Source: Arthrobacter sp. PsM3
GTDB taxonomy: Bacteria > Actinomycetota > Actinomycetes > Actinomycetales > Micrococcaceae
Length of the DNA: 64,000 nt
Direction of reading: 5' to 3'
NCBI RefSeq assembly: GCF_030433895.1
Contig: NZ_JARUXE010000011.1
Span: 62,001-126,000, forward strand
Made by a program: the position numbers and the translations under genes. Below, piece after piece: positions 33,101-42,842 of the stretch. The notes beneath the pieces are model-generated. The model worked only from the letters and a program-made list of their open reading frames with translations, made no database searches and had not been told where the DNA came from. Numbering within the stretch: position 1 is the stretch's first letter; every line of letters starts with the position of its first letter.

Positions 33101-33421
33101 GACATCCGGCCCGTCATCCGGGCTGCCGGCAGGAATCCCGGCGCCGCGGGAGGCCAGGAAGGCAGTGACTCCGTCCTCGCGCTGCCGGCCGTCGACGTAC
33201 CGCCGGTAATCCGCGTCCTCGTCGAAGGGCTCAGCCCCGCCGCCATTAAGCCTCGGGTCGGCCAGGACAGCGTCGAAAAGCTTCTTCCAGGCCGCCGCGT
33301 GCACGGCGGCGGTTTGTGTGACGACTCCGTCCATGTCGAACAGCACCGCCTGATACGGCAGTGCTGCGCCATGCCGGGGATCACTGGAGGGGCGGCGGCC
33401 GCCCGCGTGGACCTGCGCCAT
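30161..33421 (-). CDS. beta-phosphoglucomutase-GH65 glycoside phosphorylase fusion
   Basis: 1086 residues from the ATG at 33421, one base after the phosphoketolase stop. Residues about 20-250 are a HAD beta-phosphoglucomutase (VLFDMDGVVTQT with Asp29/Asp31, GLVTASRNA, KPDPAMFLEAARKLGV). Residues about 265-1075 are a family GH65 phosphorylase with GNGYMATRGT near its start and ISGVMGPDEYHDG carrying the general acid Glu. GH65 enzymes phosphorolyse trehalose, maltose or kojibiose to beta-glucose-1-phosphate, which the fused mutase turns into glucose-6-phosphate without release. This is an efficient entry of disaccharide to central metabolism without spending ATP on that glucosyl unit. Which disaccharide is used is not known. 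Confidence 0.9.
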   Translation of the reverse strand: MAQVHAGGRRPSSDPRHGAALPYQAVLFDMDGVVTQTAAVHAAAWKKLFDAVLADPRLNGGGAEPFDEDADYRRYVDGRQREDGVTAFLASRGAGIPAGSPDDGPDVWSVHGLGARKNALFLEAVAREGIRAYPGTTALLARLRAAGIPVGLVTASRNARALLKAAGLETGFDVIIDGQTAAEQNLPGKPDPAMFLEAARKLGVAPRHAAVVEDAAAGVQAGRRGGFGLVVGIDRAGHREQLEAAGADIVLGDVAELDLGVSRTDPWTLVYDGFDPAHEGHREVLTALGNGYMATRGTQPEHKDDGVHYPGTYLAGVYNRTTSTIHGRDMEEEHLVNVPNWLPVDVRIGTGPWWSTGEIPVADERSELDLRRGLLTRRATLTGPDGEQLTVVQRRLVSMRNPHLAALETKLTAHGFNGTVSIRAGIDAGVANTNVRDYAGTGQRHLTDADFTEVDSCTVLCAVQTSQSRISIALAVRTVFDVDPAPTPRDAGRDGGRHVRQFDLRLAEGEPATMTRTAAVATSRDGAISSPETAVWAEISRNSSGFTALLKDHEAVWRRLWAEFGISLDGDRQSRLVLNLHVFHLLQTISVHTASLDAGAPARGLHGEGYRGHVFWDELFVFPVIGLRLPDISRALLEYRWRRLDAARAAAGAQGLHGVLFPWQSGSDGREETPRRLYNARSARWMPDNSSRQRHVGLAVAYNAWQHYQATGDRDWLAARGGELIIETTRMFASLASYDPAEDRFHISGVMGPDEYHDGYPDAPGTGLRDNAYTNVLLSWLCDRAADVLRELAGHPGDDLTDRLQVTEEEINHWSRISRRLAVPFHADGVLSQFDGYEDLAELDWPAYRATYGNIGRLDLILEAENDTTNRYKLAKQADVLMLIYLLGPAGVITQLHRLGYPFAEPDLERTVEYYLARTANGSTLSRVVHASVLARIDETRAWQVFREALVADLDDTQGGTTREGIHLGAMSGTVDVVVRAFAGLQTEANALTFSPRLPAPLGSAGFQIRYRGHHIEVSLRAENLRIRLQPCSAPAVRIGVEGIYAQLAGGEDMDFPLVPKTAKPSGLRTAIEETMQPHVERHTND

Positions 33422-33422
33422 G

Positions 33423-35855
33423 CTAAGCCGGCTCCTCCACTGCTTCATCGGCCGGGACATTGGCTGGACCCGGTGCGGACGTCCACTCCCAGTTCCGGAT
33501 TTCCGGCATGTCCTCGCCGTGGACCCGGATGTACTGCCGGTGCTCGATGAGCTTGTTCTTGAGCTCCTCGCGGACATGCGCCGAAATGTCCTTCAGCCGG
33601 GGCACGCGGTCGATGACGTCGATGGCCAGGTTGAACCGGTCGAGCTGGTTGAGCACGCACATGTCGAACGGGGTCGTGGTGGTCCCTTCCTCCTTGTAGC
33701 CGCGGACATGGATGTTGCCGTGGTTGGTCCGCCGGTACGTCAGCCGGTGGATCAGCCACGGGTAGCCGTGGTAGGCGAAGATCACCGGTGTGTCCGTGGT
33801 GAACAGGGCATCGAAGTCCCGCCCGGACAGGCCGTGGGGATGTTCCGTGTCATCCTGCAGTCGCATGAGGTCAACTACGTTGACCACCCGGATCTTCAGA
33901 TCCGGGAACCGTCCGCGGAGGATGTCGACGGCGGCCAGGGTCTCCATTGTGGGCACATCGCCGGCGCAGCCCATGACGACGTCGGGTTCTCCGTCCGCGT
34001 CCGAACTGGCCCAGTCCCAGATGCCGATGCCTTTGGTGCAGTGCTCGATGGCCTGCTGCAGGTCCAGGTACTGCAGTTGCGGCTGCTTACCGGCGACAAT
34101 GACATTGACGTACTGGCGGCTGCGCAGGCAGTGGTCGGCCACGGACAGGAGCGTGTTGGCGTCCGGTGGCAGGTAGACGCGGATGACGTCGGTCTTCTTG
34201 TTGATCACATGGTCAATGAACCCAGGGTCCTGGTGCGAGAACCCGTTATTATCCTGCCGCCACACGTGGGAGGTCAGGAGGTAGTTCAGGGAGGCGACCG
34301 GCCGGCGCCAGGGGATCTCATTGGTCGTAGTCAGCCACTTGGCGTGCTGGTTGAACATGGAGTCGACGATGTGGATGAACGCCTCATAGCAGGAAAAGAA
34401 TCCGTGCCGGCCCGAGAGCAGGTAGCCTTCCAGCCAGCCCTGGCAGGTGTGTTCGGAGAGGATTTCCATGACCCGCCCGTCGCGGGCGAGATGGTCATCC
34501 TCCGGAACGGTCCGGGCATTCCAGGCCCGGTCGGTCGCTTCGAGTACGGCCCCCAGCCGGTTGGAGTTGTTTTCGTCCGGGGCGAAGACCCGGAAATTGT
34601 CCATGTTCGCAGCCATGATGTCACGCAGGAACGTGCCCAGTACGCGGGTGGATTCCACGGCTCCGGTGCCGGGATCCGCCACGGGCACGGCGTAGTCGGC
34701 GAAGTCGGGCATGCGCAGGTCGCGCAGCAACAACCCTCCGTTTGCGTGCGGGTTGCCGCTCATGCGCCGTTCCCCTGCCGGATGCAGACCGCCGACCGCC
34801 GCCACGGGTGTTCCGTTTACGTCGAAAAGTTCCTCGGGGCGGTAACTGCGCAGCCACTGCTCGAGCACGGCTCGGTGGCTGTCATTTTCGCGGGCCTGGG
34901 TGAAGGGCACCTGGTGCGAACGCCAGCTTCCCTCGACCTTCAGCCCGTCCACTTCAGCCGGTCCCGTCCAACCCTTGGGAGAGCGCAGGACGATCATGGG
35001 CCAGCGCGGCCGTTCCGTCCGGCCCTCCTCCCGGGCGCCGCGTTTAATCTCACGGATCCCATCCAAGCAGGCGTCCAGAGCCCGGGCGAAGTCCTGATGC
35101 ATCTGTTCCGGGTCTGAGCCTTCCACGTAATACGGTGTGTGGCCGTACCCGCGCAGCAGTGCGTCCAATTCCTCATGGCTGATCCGGTCCAGGACGGTGG
35201 GGTTGGCGATTTTGTAGCCGTTCAGGTGCAGGATCGGCAGCACGGTACCGTCCCGGCCGGGGTCCACGAACTTGTTGGAGTGCCAGCTGGCGGCCAGCGG
35301 ACCTGTCTCTGCTTCCCCGTCACCGATCACGGCCGCCACGATGAGGTCCGGGTTATCGAACGCTGCGCCGTAGGCGTGGGAGAGCGCGTAGCCAAGCTCC
35401 CCGCCCTCGTGGATGGAGCCCGGTGTCTCCGGGGCCACATGGCTGGGGATGCCGCCGGGAAAGGAGAACTGGCGGAACAGCCGCTTCATCCCGGCAAGGT
35501 CTTGGGAGATATCCGGGTACGTTTCGCTGTAGGTGCCTTCCAGCCAGGCCGACGCCACCGGGCCGGGCCCGCCGTGCCCGGGGCCCATGATGTAGATCAT
35601 GTCCAGATCCCGGTCCGTGATGGCCCGGTTCAGGTGGGCGTAAATGAAATTCAGGCCCGGGGTGGTCCCCCAGTGCCCGAGGAGCCGGGGTTTGATGTGC
35701 TCCGGACGCAGCGGTTCGCGCAGCAGCGGGTTGTCCATGAGGTAGATCTGGCCGACGGAGAGGTAGTTCGCGGCCCGCCACCAGGCATGGATGCGTTCCA
35801 GCTGGTCAGGGCTGAGGACGGGGTCGGGATCGTGTGACAGCTGGTCGTCATTCAT
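33423..35855 (-). CDS. phosphoketolase (xylulose-5-P/fructose-6-P)
   Basis: 810 residues from the ATG at 35855; a longer frame to 36101 is not family-like. Landmarks: [25 protein letters not shown] at about 100, [20 protein letters not shown] (thiamine diphosphate and Mg site), and [15 protein letters not shown] in the C-terminal half. The enzyme cleaves xylulose-5-phosphate (and possibly fructose-6-phosphate) with phosphate to acetyl phosphate plus triose or erythrose phosphate. With the GH65 fusion downstream (one base apart) and GAPDH following, it forms a fermentative shunt that yields ATP from acetyl phosphate. No acetate kinase gene is visible here. Confidence 0.92.
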   Translation of the reverse strand: MNDDQLSHDPDPVLSPDQLERIHAWWRAANYLSVGQIYLMDNPLLREPLRPEHIKPRLLGHWGTTPGLNFIYAHLNRAITDRDLDMIYIMGPGHGGPGPVASAWLEGTYSETYPDISQDLAGMKRLFRQFSFPGGIPSHVAPETPGSIHEGGELGYALSHAYGAAFDNPDLIVAAVIGDGEAETGPLAASWHSNKFVDPGRDGTVLPILHLNGYKIANPTVLDRISHEELDALLRGYGHTPYYVEGSDPEQMHQDFARALDACLDGIREIKRGAREEGRTERPRWPMIVLRSPKGWTGPAEVDGLKVEGSWRSHQVPFTQARENDSHRAVLEQWLRSYRPEELFDVNGTPVAAVGGLHPAGERRMSGNPHANGGLLLRDLRMPDFADYAVPVADPGTGAVESTRVLGTFLRDIMAANMDNFRVFAPDENNSNRLGAVLEATDRAWNARTVPEDDHLARDGRVMEILSEHTCQGWLEGYLLSGRHGFFSCYEAFIHIVDSMFNQHAKWLTTTNEIPWRRPVASLNYLLTSHVWRQDNNGFSHQDPGFIDHVINKKTDVIRVYLPPDANTLLSVADHCLRSRQYVNVIVAGKQPQLQYLDLQQAIEHCTKGIGIWDWASSDADGEPDVVMGCAGDVPTMETLAAVDILRGRFPDLKIRVVNVVDLMRLQDDTEHPHGLSGRDFDALFTTDTPVIFAYHGYPWLIHRLTYRRTNHGNIHVRGYKEEGTTTTPFDMCVLNQLDRFNLAIDVIDRVPRLKDISAHVREELKNKLIEHRQYIRVHGEDMPEIRNWEWTSAPGPANVPADEAVEEPA

Positions 35856-35904
35856 AAGGCTTTGCCATCCTTTGGTCGGAAATTGCGCCGCAACCCCTAA
35901 CGGG

Positions 35905-38379
35905 TTAACGGGCGGCGCTTGGGGCCGGAGCCGGTTCGGAGGCCGTCGCGGTGCCGGCAGGCTCGCCGGGCTCGGGCAGGCGCAGGCGCTTGAGCAGCAG
36001 GGCGTTGACGGCGACGATAACGCTGGAACCGGACATCGAAATCGCCGCGATCTCCGGGCTGAGCCGGATGCCCAGGGTGGTGAAGAAGACGCCGGCGGCA
36101 ATGGGCAGGGCGATGACGTTGTAGCCGATGGCCCAGCCGAGGTTTTGCCGCATTTTGCGCAGGGTGCCCTTGCCGATGCGCAGGGCCACGGGAACGTCCA
36201 GCGGATCCGAACGCATCAGGACCACATCGGCGGTTTCGATGGCGACATCGGTTCCCGCGCCAATGGCGATGCCCAAGTCAGCCTGTGCCAGGGCAGGAGC
36301 GTCGTTGACGCCGTCCCCGACCATGGCAACGCGCTTGCCGGCGGCTTGCAATTCTGCAATTTTTGCCGTCTTGTCCCCTGGCAGCACTTCGGCGATGACG
36401 GTGTCGATGTTCAGTTGCGAGGCGATGCGCTTGGCGGTTGCTTCGTTGTCCCCGGTGAGCATAATGACTTCGATGCCGGCTTCGTGCATCGCCGCGACAG
36501 CCGCAGCGGCAGTCCCGCGGACTGCGTCGGCGAGGGCAATGACCCCTGCCGCCCGGCCGTCCACGGCAACCAGGACCGCAGTCCGCCCCGTCGACGCCAG
36601 TTCCTGCCGCTTCCCGGCCACCGGGCCGATGTCAATGCCCTGGGCGGTCATGAGCTTGCGGTTACCGACAAACACCTGATGTCCCCGGACCGTCGCTCCT
36701 GCGCCGTGTCCTGGAACATTGCGGAACGCCGTGGCATCCAGGGTGGGCACGCCCCTGCCCGTGGCATAGTTCACGACGGCGGCGGCGAGGGGGTGCTCGG
36801 AATCCCGTTCCACGGCGGCCACGAGGGCCAGCAGTTCTTCCTCGTCAATGCCGACGGCGATGAAGTCGGTGACTTCCGGCTTGCCCTGGGTCAGGGTTCC
36901 GGTCTTGTCCATGACAACGGCGTCGATACGGGCAGCCGTTTCCAGTGCGGTCGCGTTCTTGAACAGGATGCCCCGTTTGGCGCCCAGGCCGGTGCCGACC
37001 ATGATCGCAGTCGGGGTTGCCAGCCCCAGAGCATCGGGGCAGGTGATAACAACAACCGTGATGCCAAAGAGTAGCGCGGTCTGGAGGCTTGCGCCGGTCA
37101 ATAGCCAGACGGCGAAGGTGGCACTGCCGCCGATGAGGGCGACAAGAACGAGCCAGAACGCTGCCCGGTCAGCCAGCCGCTGTCCCGGGGCTTTGGAGTT
37201 CTGGGCTTCCTGGACCAGCGCGACGATTTGTGCCAGCGCCGTGTCGGCGCCGACCTTGGTGGCGCGGACCCTTAGCGTTCCCGTGGTGTTGACGGTGGCG
37301 CCGATGACTTTGGAACCAACGGTCTTGGCAACGGGAAGACTCTCGCCGGTAACCATGGACTCATCGATATCGGATTCGCCGTCTTCGACTGTTCCGTCGG
37401 TGGGAATTTTGGATCCCGGGCGAACCAGGAGCAGGTCCCCGGGCAGGACGTCGGAGGTGGGGACTTCCACCGGTTCCCCGTCACGAATCACCAGCGCCTT
37501 GGCCGGTGCCAGTTCCAGCAGCGTCCGGATGGCGTCGTTCGCGCCGCCCCGTGCTCGCATTTCAAACCAGTGCCCCAGCAGGACGAAGCTGGCCAGGACA
37601 GTGGCGGCCTCGTAGAAGACGTCGCCGCCGCCGGTTAGGGTGACGATCAGGCTGTAGACCCAGCCGGCCCCGACACCGACGGCGACGAGGACCATCATGT
37701 CCAGTGTCCGGGCACGCAGGGCCCGGTAGGCGCCGTCGAAGAAGATCCAGCCCGCATAGAAGATGACCGGGAGGGACAGAACCAGGGCAAAGACATCGTC
37801 CCGCAGCCCGAAGGGCGCCGGCACCGTGAACCCCAGGACATCCCTGCCGATCGGTGACCAGAGGGTAATCGGCACGGACAGTGTGGCTGCCACGACGAAC
37901 CGGTTGCGCATGTCACGGACCATCGAGGCCATCGACATGCCGCCATGGCCGCCGCCATGCCCCATGACCTCCTGCGGATTCCTGGTGACGGGCCCGGCGT
38001 GCCCGGTGTGGGCCGGGGGTTCCATGTCGGCTGTGGTGCCGTGACCGGGATGATCGGTGTGGGACATCGCCGTGTGGTCGCCGTGAACATGGCCCTGATC
38101 CGTCGCCGGGGCCAAGCTGACGCCCGCCATTGGATCGCAGATGTGGTCCGGGACGGAGAGCCCGGCGCAGTGGTAGCCGCATTTTCGCACCCAGCCAGCC
38201 AGCTCGGCGATTGAGGTCTTGTCCGGGTCGAACGTGACGTTCGCGGTCTGTGAGACCGGATTCGCCTCCACCGTGAGCACGCCCGGCCGGCGGGAGAGCG
38301 TGGCTTCAGCGATGCTCTTGGACGATGCCCAGTGGACTCCTGCCACCTCCATGACCGCGGTTTGTGTCCTATTACTCAT
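35905..38379 (-). CDS. heavy-metal P1B-type ATPase, CopB-like, with CPD motif
   Basis: 824 residues. The N-terminal 75 residues look like an HMA fold but lack CxxC (only YHCAG remains); a His/Met-rich stretch follows at about 93-150 ([29 protein letters not shown]). Core features: [20 protein letters not shown] with Cys447-Pro448-Asp449 in membrane helix 6, phosphorylated Asp491 in [16 protein letters not shown], and [13 protein letters not shown] in the last helices. CopB-type pumps normally have CPH and CopA pumps CPC, so CPD is a rare variant whose metal cannot be assumed. It is the first gene of the series that continues with phosphoketolase, 49 bp downstream. Confidence 0.9.
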   Translation of the reverse strand: MSNRTQTAVMEVAGVHWASSKSIAEATLSRRPGVLTVEANPVSQTANVTFDPDKTSIAELAGWVRKCGYHCAGLSVPDHICDPMAGVSLAPATDQGHVHGDHTAMSHTDHPGHGTTADMEPPAHTGHAGPVTRNPQEVMGHGGGHGGMSMASMVRDMRNRFVVAATLSVPITLWSPIGRDVLGFTVPAPFGLRDDVFALVLSLPVIFYAGWIFFDGAYRALRARTLDMMVLVAVGVGAGWVYSLIVTLTGGGDVFYEAATVLASFVLLGHWFEMRARGGANDAIRTLLELAPAKALVIRDGEPVEVPTSDVLPGDLLLVRPGSKIPTDGTVEDGESDIDESMVTGESLPVAKTVGSKVIGATVNTTGTLRVRATKVGADTALAQIVALVQEAQNSKAPGQRLADRAAFWLVLVALIGGSATFAVWLLTGASLQTALLFGITVVVITCPDALGLATPTAIMVGTGLGAKRGILFKNATALETAARIDAVVMDKTGTLTQGKPEVTDFIAVGIDEEELLALVAAVERDSEHPLAAAVVNYATGRGVPTLDATAFRNVPGHGAGATVRGHQVFVGNRKLMTAQGIDIGPVAGKRQELASTGRTAVLVAVDGRAAGVIALADAVRGTAAAAVAAMHEAGIEVIMLTGDNEATAKRIASQLNIDTVIAEVLPGDKTAKIAELQAAGKRVAMVGDGVNDAPALAQADLGIAIGAGTDVAIETADVVLMRSDPLDVPVALRIGKGTLRKMRQNLGWAIGYNVIALPIAAGVFFTTLGIRLSPEIAAISMSGSSVIVAVNALLLKRLRLPEPGEPAGTATASEPAPAPSAAR

Positions 38380-38606
38380 GCCGGAAATTCCTCTCGGGAC
38401 TGGTTAGTAGTTGAAATTGGTGATTGAAGAAATGCCCAGCCGTCGCTCTCGTGGCGCGAAACACGGGCATAACACGGTGGTGACGGGCCTGGAAATGAGG
38501 GTCTGCCTGCCCCGACGGCCTGGTTATTGCCGGGCCTCGGTCGTCTGGGCGCTGCGGCGGGACGACGATGCCCACGCCGAATCAGGGTCCGGAGGGCAGA
38601 GGTCTC

Positions 38607-39083
38607 CTATACGCGGCTGACGGAAAGCCGGATGAGCGATACAGCGTAGAGGGGCGTTGCCGGTAGCTCGGGCAGCGCCCGGGCGTGCGGTGCCGCCGCA
38701 ACGGCAACGGGAGTGCTGCCGGGGTGAGCCGGGACCGCTGAGGCAAGGACGGCTGAAGACAGCACATCTGGGCACGCCACAGTCAAGCCCAGGTTCAGGG
38801 GGCAGTGGGCGGGGCGGGGCGGAACGGGGTGTTCCCCCGGGCTCTTAACCGCCGCGAGAGCGGTGTCACCCGAAACAGTGGGCCGGATGCCAACAGCGTT
38901 AGCGGCCGCCGTGTATGACGGGGCGATGGTGAGCGAGACGGCACCGGGGCTGGTTTCTTGCGGCGTAGACGTCAACGCGGGACCAAGAATTCCCGTGACG
39001 GCGACGAGAAACGACAGGACTGCGGTAATTGCAGCCGCGGAGGAAACACCCTGGTGCCGCCGCATCAAATGACGCACTCCCAC
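38607..39083 (-). CDS. small exported or membrane protein, unknown
   Basis: 158 residues, with an N-terminal hydrophobic stretch after RRHQGVS (AAAITAVLSFLVAVTGILG). The rest is Ala/Pro/Val-rich with two Cys (AHCPLNLGLTVACPDV) and ends LYAVSLIRLSVSRV. An internal ATG six residues in (MRRHQG) is an equally good start. The organisation and C-terminus recall the DUF6153-like protein at 47321-47788, but identity is weak. It lies about 230 bp upstream of the CopB-like gene on the same strand, so it could be part of the same metal unit. Function is unknown. Confidence 0.5.
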   Translation of the reverse strand: MGVRHLMRRHQGVSSAAAITAVLSFLVAVTGILGPALTSTPQETSPGAVSLTIAPSYTAAANAVGIRPTVSGDTALAAVKSPGEHPVPPRPAHCPLNLGLTVACPDVLSSAVLASAVPAHPGSTPVAVAAAPHARALPELPATPLYAVSLIRLSVSRV

Positions 39084-39165
39084 CCCCGTGTTCGCGCGAA
39101 ACCCAAGAGGTTTCGCCCTCTGCAGCGATCATACCGGGCCGGGTGCAGGGAAATTCAAATCCCTG

Positions 39166-41313
39166 TCACAAATGACCCGGGTCATCGTCGTGATCTTCGG
39201 CATGGACCACCGTTCCCGGTTCCCGGAGGACAAGGAGTGTGTGTGAAGGAACCTCGAGGGCCCCACCGGCGATCAGGGCAGCTGCTGTCACCTCCCGGGA
39301 GGTATCGAGAACCAGCTGCCAATGGAGTGCGTAGCGGGCCGGCGGCAAGGTGAACTTCCGCGGCTCGGCACCGGCATTGAAATAGAGGATGAAATCTGCG
39401 TCGGTCATCTGGCTACCGGTGCGATCGGAGCAGCGGATGCCACTGCCGTTCAGGTACATCCCCAGCGCACGTTCCGTCCCCTGGGTCCAGTCCAAAGGTT
39501 CCATCGGCGTGCCATCGGGCTTCAGCCATACAATATCGGGCACCTGGCCTCCGTCGGGTTGTCTGACCGGTCGCCCGCTGAAGAACCGGCGGCGGTGAAA
39601 CGTGGGATGAGCGGCCCGCAGCCGGCTGACAGCCGCGCAAAAGTCCAGAAGGTCTTTGTCCGCATCTTCCCAGTGGATCCAGCTCAGTTCCGAATCCTGG
39701 GCATAAGCATTGTTGTTGCCCTGCTGGCTCCGCCCCATTTCATCCCCATGCAGAATCATGGGTATCCCCTGGGACAGCAGCAGCGTTGCGATAAGGCTGC
39801 GCTGCCGCCTGGACCGGAGCCGCAGGATGGCCGGGTCGTCAGTGGCGCCTTCGGCTCCGCCGTTCCAGGACCTGTTGTTACCCTCGCCGTCCGCGTTGCT
39901 CTCGCCATTGGCCTCGTTGTGTTTGTGGTTGTACGCCACGAGATCAGCCAGCGTGAACCCGTCGTGGGCTGTGATGAAATTGATCGAGGCCACGGGCCGC
40001 CGGCCGGAATGCTCATACAGATCAGATGACCCGGTCAGCCGGGAAGCCAATTCACCGAGGGTGGATGGTTCGCCGCGCCAGAAGTCCCGGATGGTGTCTC
40101 TGTATCTGCCATTCCATTCGCTCCAGTTGGGCGGGAAATTTCCTACCTGGTATCCGCCGGGGCCCAGATCCCAGGGCTCGGCAATGAGCTTGACCTGGGA
40201 GACGATGGGGTCCTGCTGGACCAGATCAAAGAAACCCGAGAGCCTGTCCACCTCGTAGAATTGGCGCGCCAGGGCAGCTGCAAGATCAAATCGGAAGCCG
40301 TCAACGTGCATTTCCGTCACCCAGTACCGCAGCGAATCCATGATGAGCTGAAGAACATGCGGGGTACGGACATTCAGCGAATTTCCGGTGCCCGTGAAGT
40401 CAACATAGAACTCCGGCCGGGACTCGTCGAGCCGATAGTATGAGGCATTATCGATGCCTCGGAAGGAGATGGTGGGACCAAGATGATTCCCCTCACCGCT
40501 GTGGTTATAAACGACATCCAGGATGACTTCAATCCCGGCCTTGTGGAGGGTCCGGACCATTGTCTTGAATTCCGTGACGGCACCCGCAGCCTCAGGTGCG
40601 GATGCATAGGCGTTGTGCGGGGCAAAGAAGCCGATGGTGCTGTATCCCCAATAATTCGATAGCCCTCGCTCCTGGAGCTGGCTGTCGTGAATGAACTGCT
40701 GGACAGGCATCAGCTCGATGGCCGTGACCCCCAGATTTTGCAGGTGGGCCACGATTGAGGGGTGGCCCAAGCCCGCGTATGTTCCACGCAGCCGTTCAGG
40801 GATTTCGGGGTGCAGCTTGGTCAGCCCTTTGACATGGGCCTCGTAAATCACGGTGTCATGGTAAGGCGTATTGGGACGCCGGTCGTCCTCCCAGTCGAAC
40901 GCCGGGTCGATGACCACTGCGGTCATCATTCCGGGGAGGGAATCCGACTCATCGCGCCGCTGCGGGTCCTCCAGGCTGTAGGAAAGAAGAGTCTGGCCCC
41001 ATTCAATGGTTCCTTCCATAGTCTTGGCATAAGGATCGAGCAGGAATTTGTCCGGGTTAAAGCGGAGCCCAGCGGCGGGCTCATAGGGGCCGTCGACGCG
41101 GTATCCGTATCGCTGACCGGGCCCTATCCCCGGCAGGTAGCCGTGCCAGATGTAACCATCAACTTCGGCCAGTGGGACACGGATCTCGGCGCCGGAGGCA
41201 TCCACAAGGCATAATGTCACCGCCGTCGCTGATTCGGTGAACAGGGCGAAATTGGTGCCGCTTCCGTCAAAAGTTGCCCCCAGCGGATAGGGGGCCCCCG
41301 GCCAGACCTGCAT
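39166..41313 (-). CDS. glgX: glycogen debranching enzyme GlgX
   Basis: 715 residues, the usual size. N-terminal CBM48 (PYPLGATFDGSGTNFALFTE at about 8-27), then a GH13 domain with EVILDVVYNHSGEGN, DGFRFDLAAALAR (catalytic Asp), LIAEPWDLGPGGYQVG (catalytic Glu), and NFITAHDGFTLADLVAYN. It hydrolyses alpha-1,6 branches left by glycogen phosphorylase to release short maltodextrins. The gene is monocistronic here but next to the series with the GH65 phosphorylase and phosphoketolase, so it probably supplies glucan fragments to that pathway. It has the same orientation. Confidence 0.93.
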   Translation of the reverse strand: MQVWPGAPYPLGATFDGSGTNFALFTESATAVTLCLVDASGAEIRVPLAEVDGYIWHGYLPGIGPGQRYGYRVDGPYEPAAGLRFNPDKFLLDPYAKTMEGTIEWGQTLLSYSLEDPQRRDESDSLPGMMTAVVIDPAFDWEDDRRPNTPYHDTVIYEAHVKGLTKLHPEIPERLRGTYAGLGHPSIVAHLQNLGVTAIELMPVQQFIHDSQLQERGLSNYWGYSTIGFFAPHNAYASAPEAAGAVTEFKTMVRTLHKAGIEVILDVVYNHSGEGNHLGPTISFRGIDNASYYRLDESRPEFYVDFTGTGNSLNVRTPHVLQLIMDSLRYWVTEMHVDGFRFDLAAALARQFYEVDRLSGFFDLVQQDPIVSQVKLIAEPWDLGPGGYQVGNFPPNWSEWNGRYRDTIRDFWRGEPSTLGELASRLTGSSDLYEHSGRRPVASINFITAHDGFTLADLVAYNHKHNEANGESNADGEGNNRSWNGGAEGATDDPAILRLRSRRQRSLIATLLLSQGIPMILHGDEMGRSQQGNNNAYAQDSELSWIHWEDADKDLLDFCAAVSRLRAAHPTFHRRRFFSGRPVRQPDGGQVPDIVWLKPDGTPMEPLDWTQGTERALGMYLNGSGIRCSDRTGSQMTDADFILYFNAGAEPRKFTLPPARYALHWQLVLDTSREVTAAALIAGGALEVPSHTLLVLREPGTVVHAEDHDDDPGHL

Positions 41314-41734
41314 CTTTCGTCTCCCGCTCTTAAAGACCTATGGACATGCGCACGCGTCGCACCGGACGACGGCCCGACGAAGGGGTATCGGCCTCGGCTG
41401 CACCGGGACGAATGGTACCCGCTAGTTCTGCGGAGGAACAGTACTCTGTGATCTTCCAGGTGCCCAGCGGTACCTGGAAGACCCGGACCTCGGTGCCGCC
41501 TCCGATCCCATCCAGCCGGGGGCGTGACGGGAACATCCCTGGGCGACATCGCTCTTCCCCCTCTGCGGTTGACCATACTGAAAGGTCCTCAGACTTCTCC
41601 TTCAGCGGGTCGTGACGCCGGAATCCTGATGCTGTGGCCGAACGCCATGCGCTGCCAAGCCGGATCCCATGGGCAGGAGAGCCAACACGCGACATTCCGC
41701 GAGGGCGCCCGGGCTCGGCAGGAACAACCTTAAG
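41314..41734. other. non-coding stretch between glgX and a membrane protein gene
   Basis: 421 bp. A minus-strand frame from 41695 to 41330 is open but begins in basic low-complexity sequence and matches nothing I know; only its segment VFQVPLGTWKITEYCSS looks protein-like. I do not count it as a gene. The glgX promoter must lie here. Confidence 0.4.
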
Positions 41735-42184
41735 TCAGGGCGTGCGACGGCGCCTGATCATCCTTATTGTTATCCCTGCGAGGCTCCCGCTGCTCATGAT
41801 GATGAGCGCGGCGAAGCCGATATAGAAAAGCACAGCCGCTGACTCCGGCGGGCCCGAGGAGGAATCGGCGGCCGCGCTGATCGACCACCAGTAGCCCGCG
41901 GTCACTGTGGTCCAGGCAGCACCGGCGACGCTGACCAGCCAGGACAGCGGCGAGAACCAAGGGCTCTCCACCCGATATGAGAGCGCCGTGGCCAGTACAG
42001 CGGCGCCGGCGGCGGCGAGGACAAGGCCGCCCGCGAAGTAACGGCCGGCCAGGACTCCGGCCAGGACGCAGAGGCTTCCGACCAAGACGAATCTCCGGGG
42101 TCCAAGTGGCATCCGGGCACCGCCGCCAGGCGTCTCCTTCGCAGGCTGTTGTGAGCCGCGCAGCGTTTCGTTCTGGTGTTTCAT
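41735..42184 (-). CDS. four-span membrane protein
   Basis: 149 residues with a polar N-terminus and four hydrophobic spans (FVLVGSLCVLAGVLAG, GLVLAAAGAAVLATALS, PLSWLVSVAGAAWTTVTAGYW, AAVLFYIGFAALIIMSS). Ends in RMIRRRR, so a cytoplasmic C-terminus is likely by the positive-inside rule. It is divergent from csoR, with a CsoR-box palindrome between them. Family and function are not recognised. Confidence 0.6.
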   Translation of the reverse strand: MKHQNETLRGSQQPAKETPGGGARMPLGPRRFVLVGSLCVLAGVLAGRYFAGGLVLAAAGAAVLATALSYRVESPWFSPLSWLVSVAGAAWTTVTAGYWWSISAAADSSSGPPESAAVLFYIGFAALIIMSSGSLAGITIRMIRRRRTP

Positions 42185-42453
42185 GACGTTTCGGGTCCTC
42201 TGTTGTGGTGAGTCCTGCCGGGTTTCCTTTCGGATTACCGGCCTTCAAGAAGACATCACGGCTCATCGTTCCAATGCACAAACACTACAGAGGCGACGGC
42301 ATCGGGGTGGCATCGCGTTCGGCACATCTGCATCCCTGGCGGGACGGTCGGTCCATCAGCCCGCCTCCCCCGCGTCGCTGCCGGATGGCGCGAGGGCCAG
42401 ATTAGTCCCTCCCTGCCGATTGGTCCTCCTCAGCCCTGAAAGTACTTGATTAG

Positions 42454-42470
42454 ATACCCCTAGGGGGTAT
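42454..42470. promoter_or_regulatory. CsoR box upstream of csoR
   Basis: ATACCCCTAGGGGGTAT is a near-perfect palindrome in the style of the copper-responsive CsoR operator and ends 28 bp before the GTG of the csoR gene. A CsoR dimer of dimers bound here would repress csoR-copZ-copA until Cu(I) releases it. AAGGAG at 42488-42493 is the ribosome site for the GTG at 42499. Confidence 0.85.
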
Positions 42471-42498
42471 ACTTTTACCTATATCGTAAGGAGTTACT

Positions 42499-42822
42499 GT
42501 GAACCATACTGTCGAAGATACCGCTGTCTCGGGGACTGCCCCGCCTTACGGGTACACCGCGGACAAAGAGGCGTACCTGCGAAGGCTCAAACGCATCGAA
42601 GGCCAGGTGCGCGGGATTGCCCGGATGGTCAGCGAGGATTCCTACTGCATCGACATCCTGACCCAGGTCGCGGCCGTCAACAAGGCACTGCATGCGGTCA
42701 GCATCGGGCTCCTCGAAGAACATATCGGCCATTGCGTCGTCAGCGCCGCGGCCGAATCGTCCGAAGCCGGGGATGCCAAAGTCAGGGAAGCATCCGACGC
42801 CATCGCCCGTCTGCTGCGCTAG
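42499..42822 (+). CDS. csoR: copper-sensing repressor CsoR
   Basis: 107 residues from a GTG at 42499. All-alpha CsoR/RcnR fold with the motif [19 protein letters not shown] and the Cu(I) ligands Cys50 (YCIDIL), His75 and Cys79 (EEHIGHC). The C-H-C pattern is that of CsoR rather than the nickel sensor RcnR. It lacks the long C-terminal tail. It precedes copZ by 20 bp and copA directly, the classical copper-efflux order, and an operator-like palindrome lies upstream. It probably also acts at two further boxes at 46597-46614 and 55658-55674. Confidence 0.93.
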   Translation: MNHTVEDTAVSGTAPPYGYTADKEAYLRRLKRIEGQVRGIARMVSEDSYCIDILTQVAAVNKALHAVSIGLLEEHIGHCVVSAAAESSEAGDAKVREASDAIARLLR

Positions 42823-42842
42823 GAACGAAGGAGAAAGTCATC

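Noticed and set aside
33420-35117. 565-codon plus-strand frame opposite phosphoketolase
   Set aside because: Shadow frame with no family features; phosphoketolase motifs are complete on the minus strand.
41330-41695. 121-codon minus-strand frame between glgX and the membrane protein gene
   Set aside because: Basic, low-complexity start and no recognised domain; kept only as part of the non-coding stretch.
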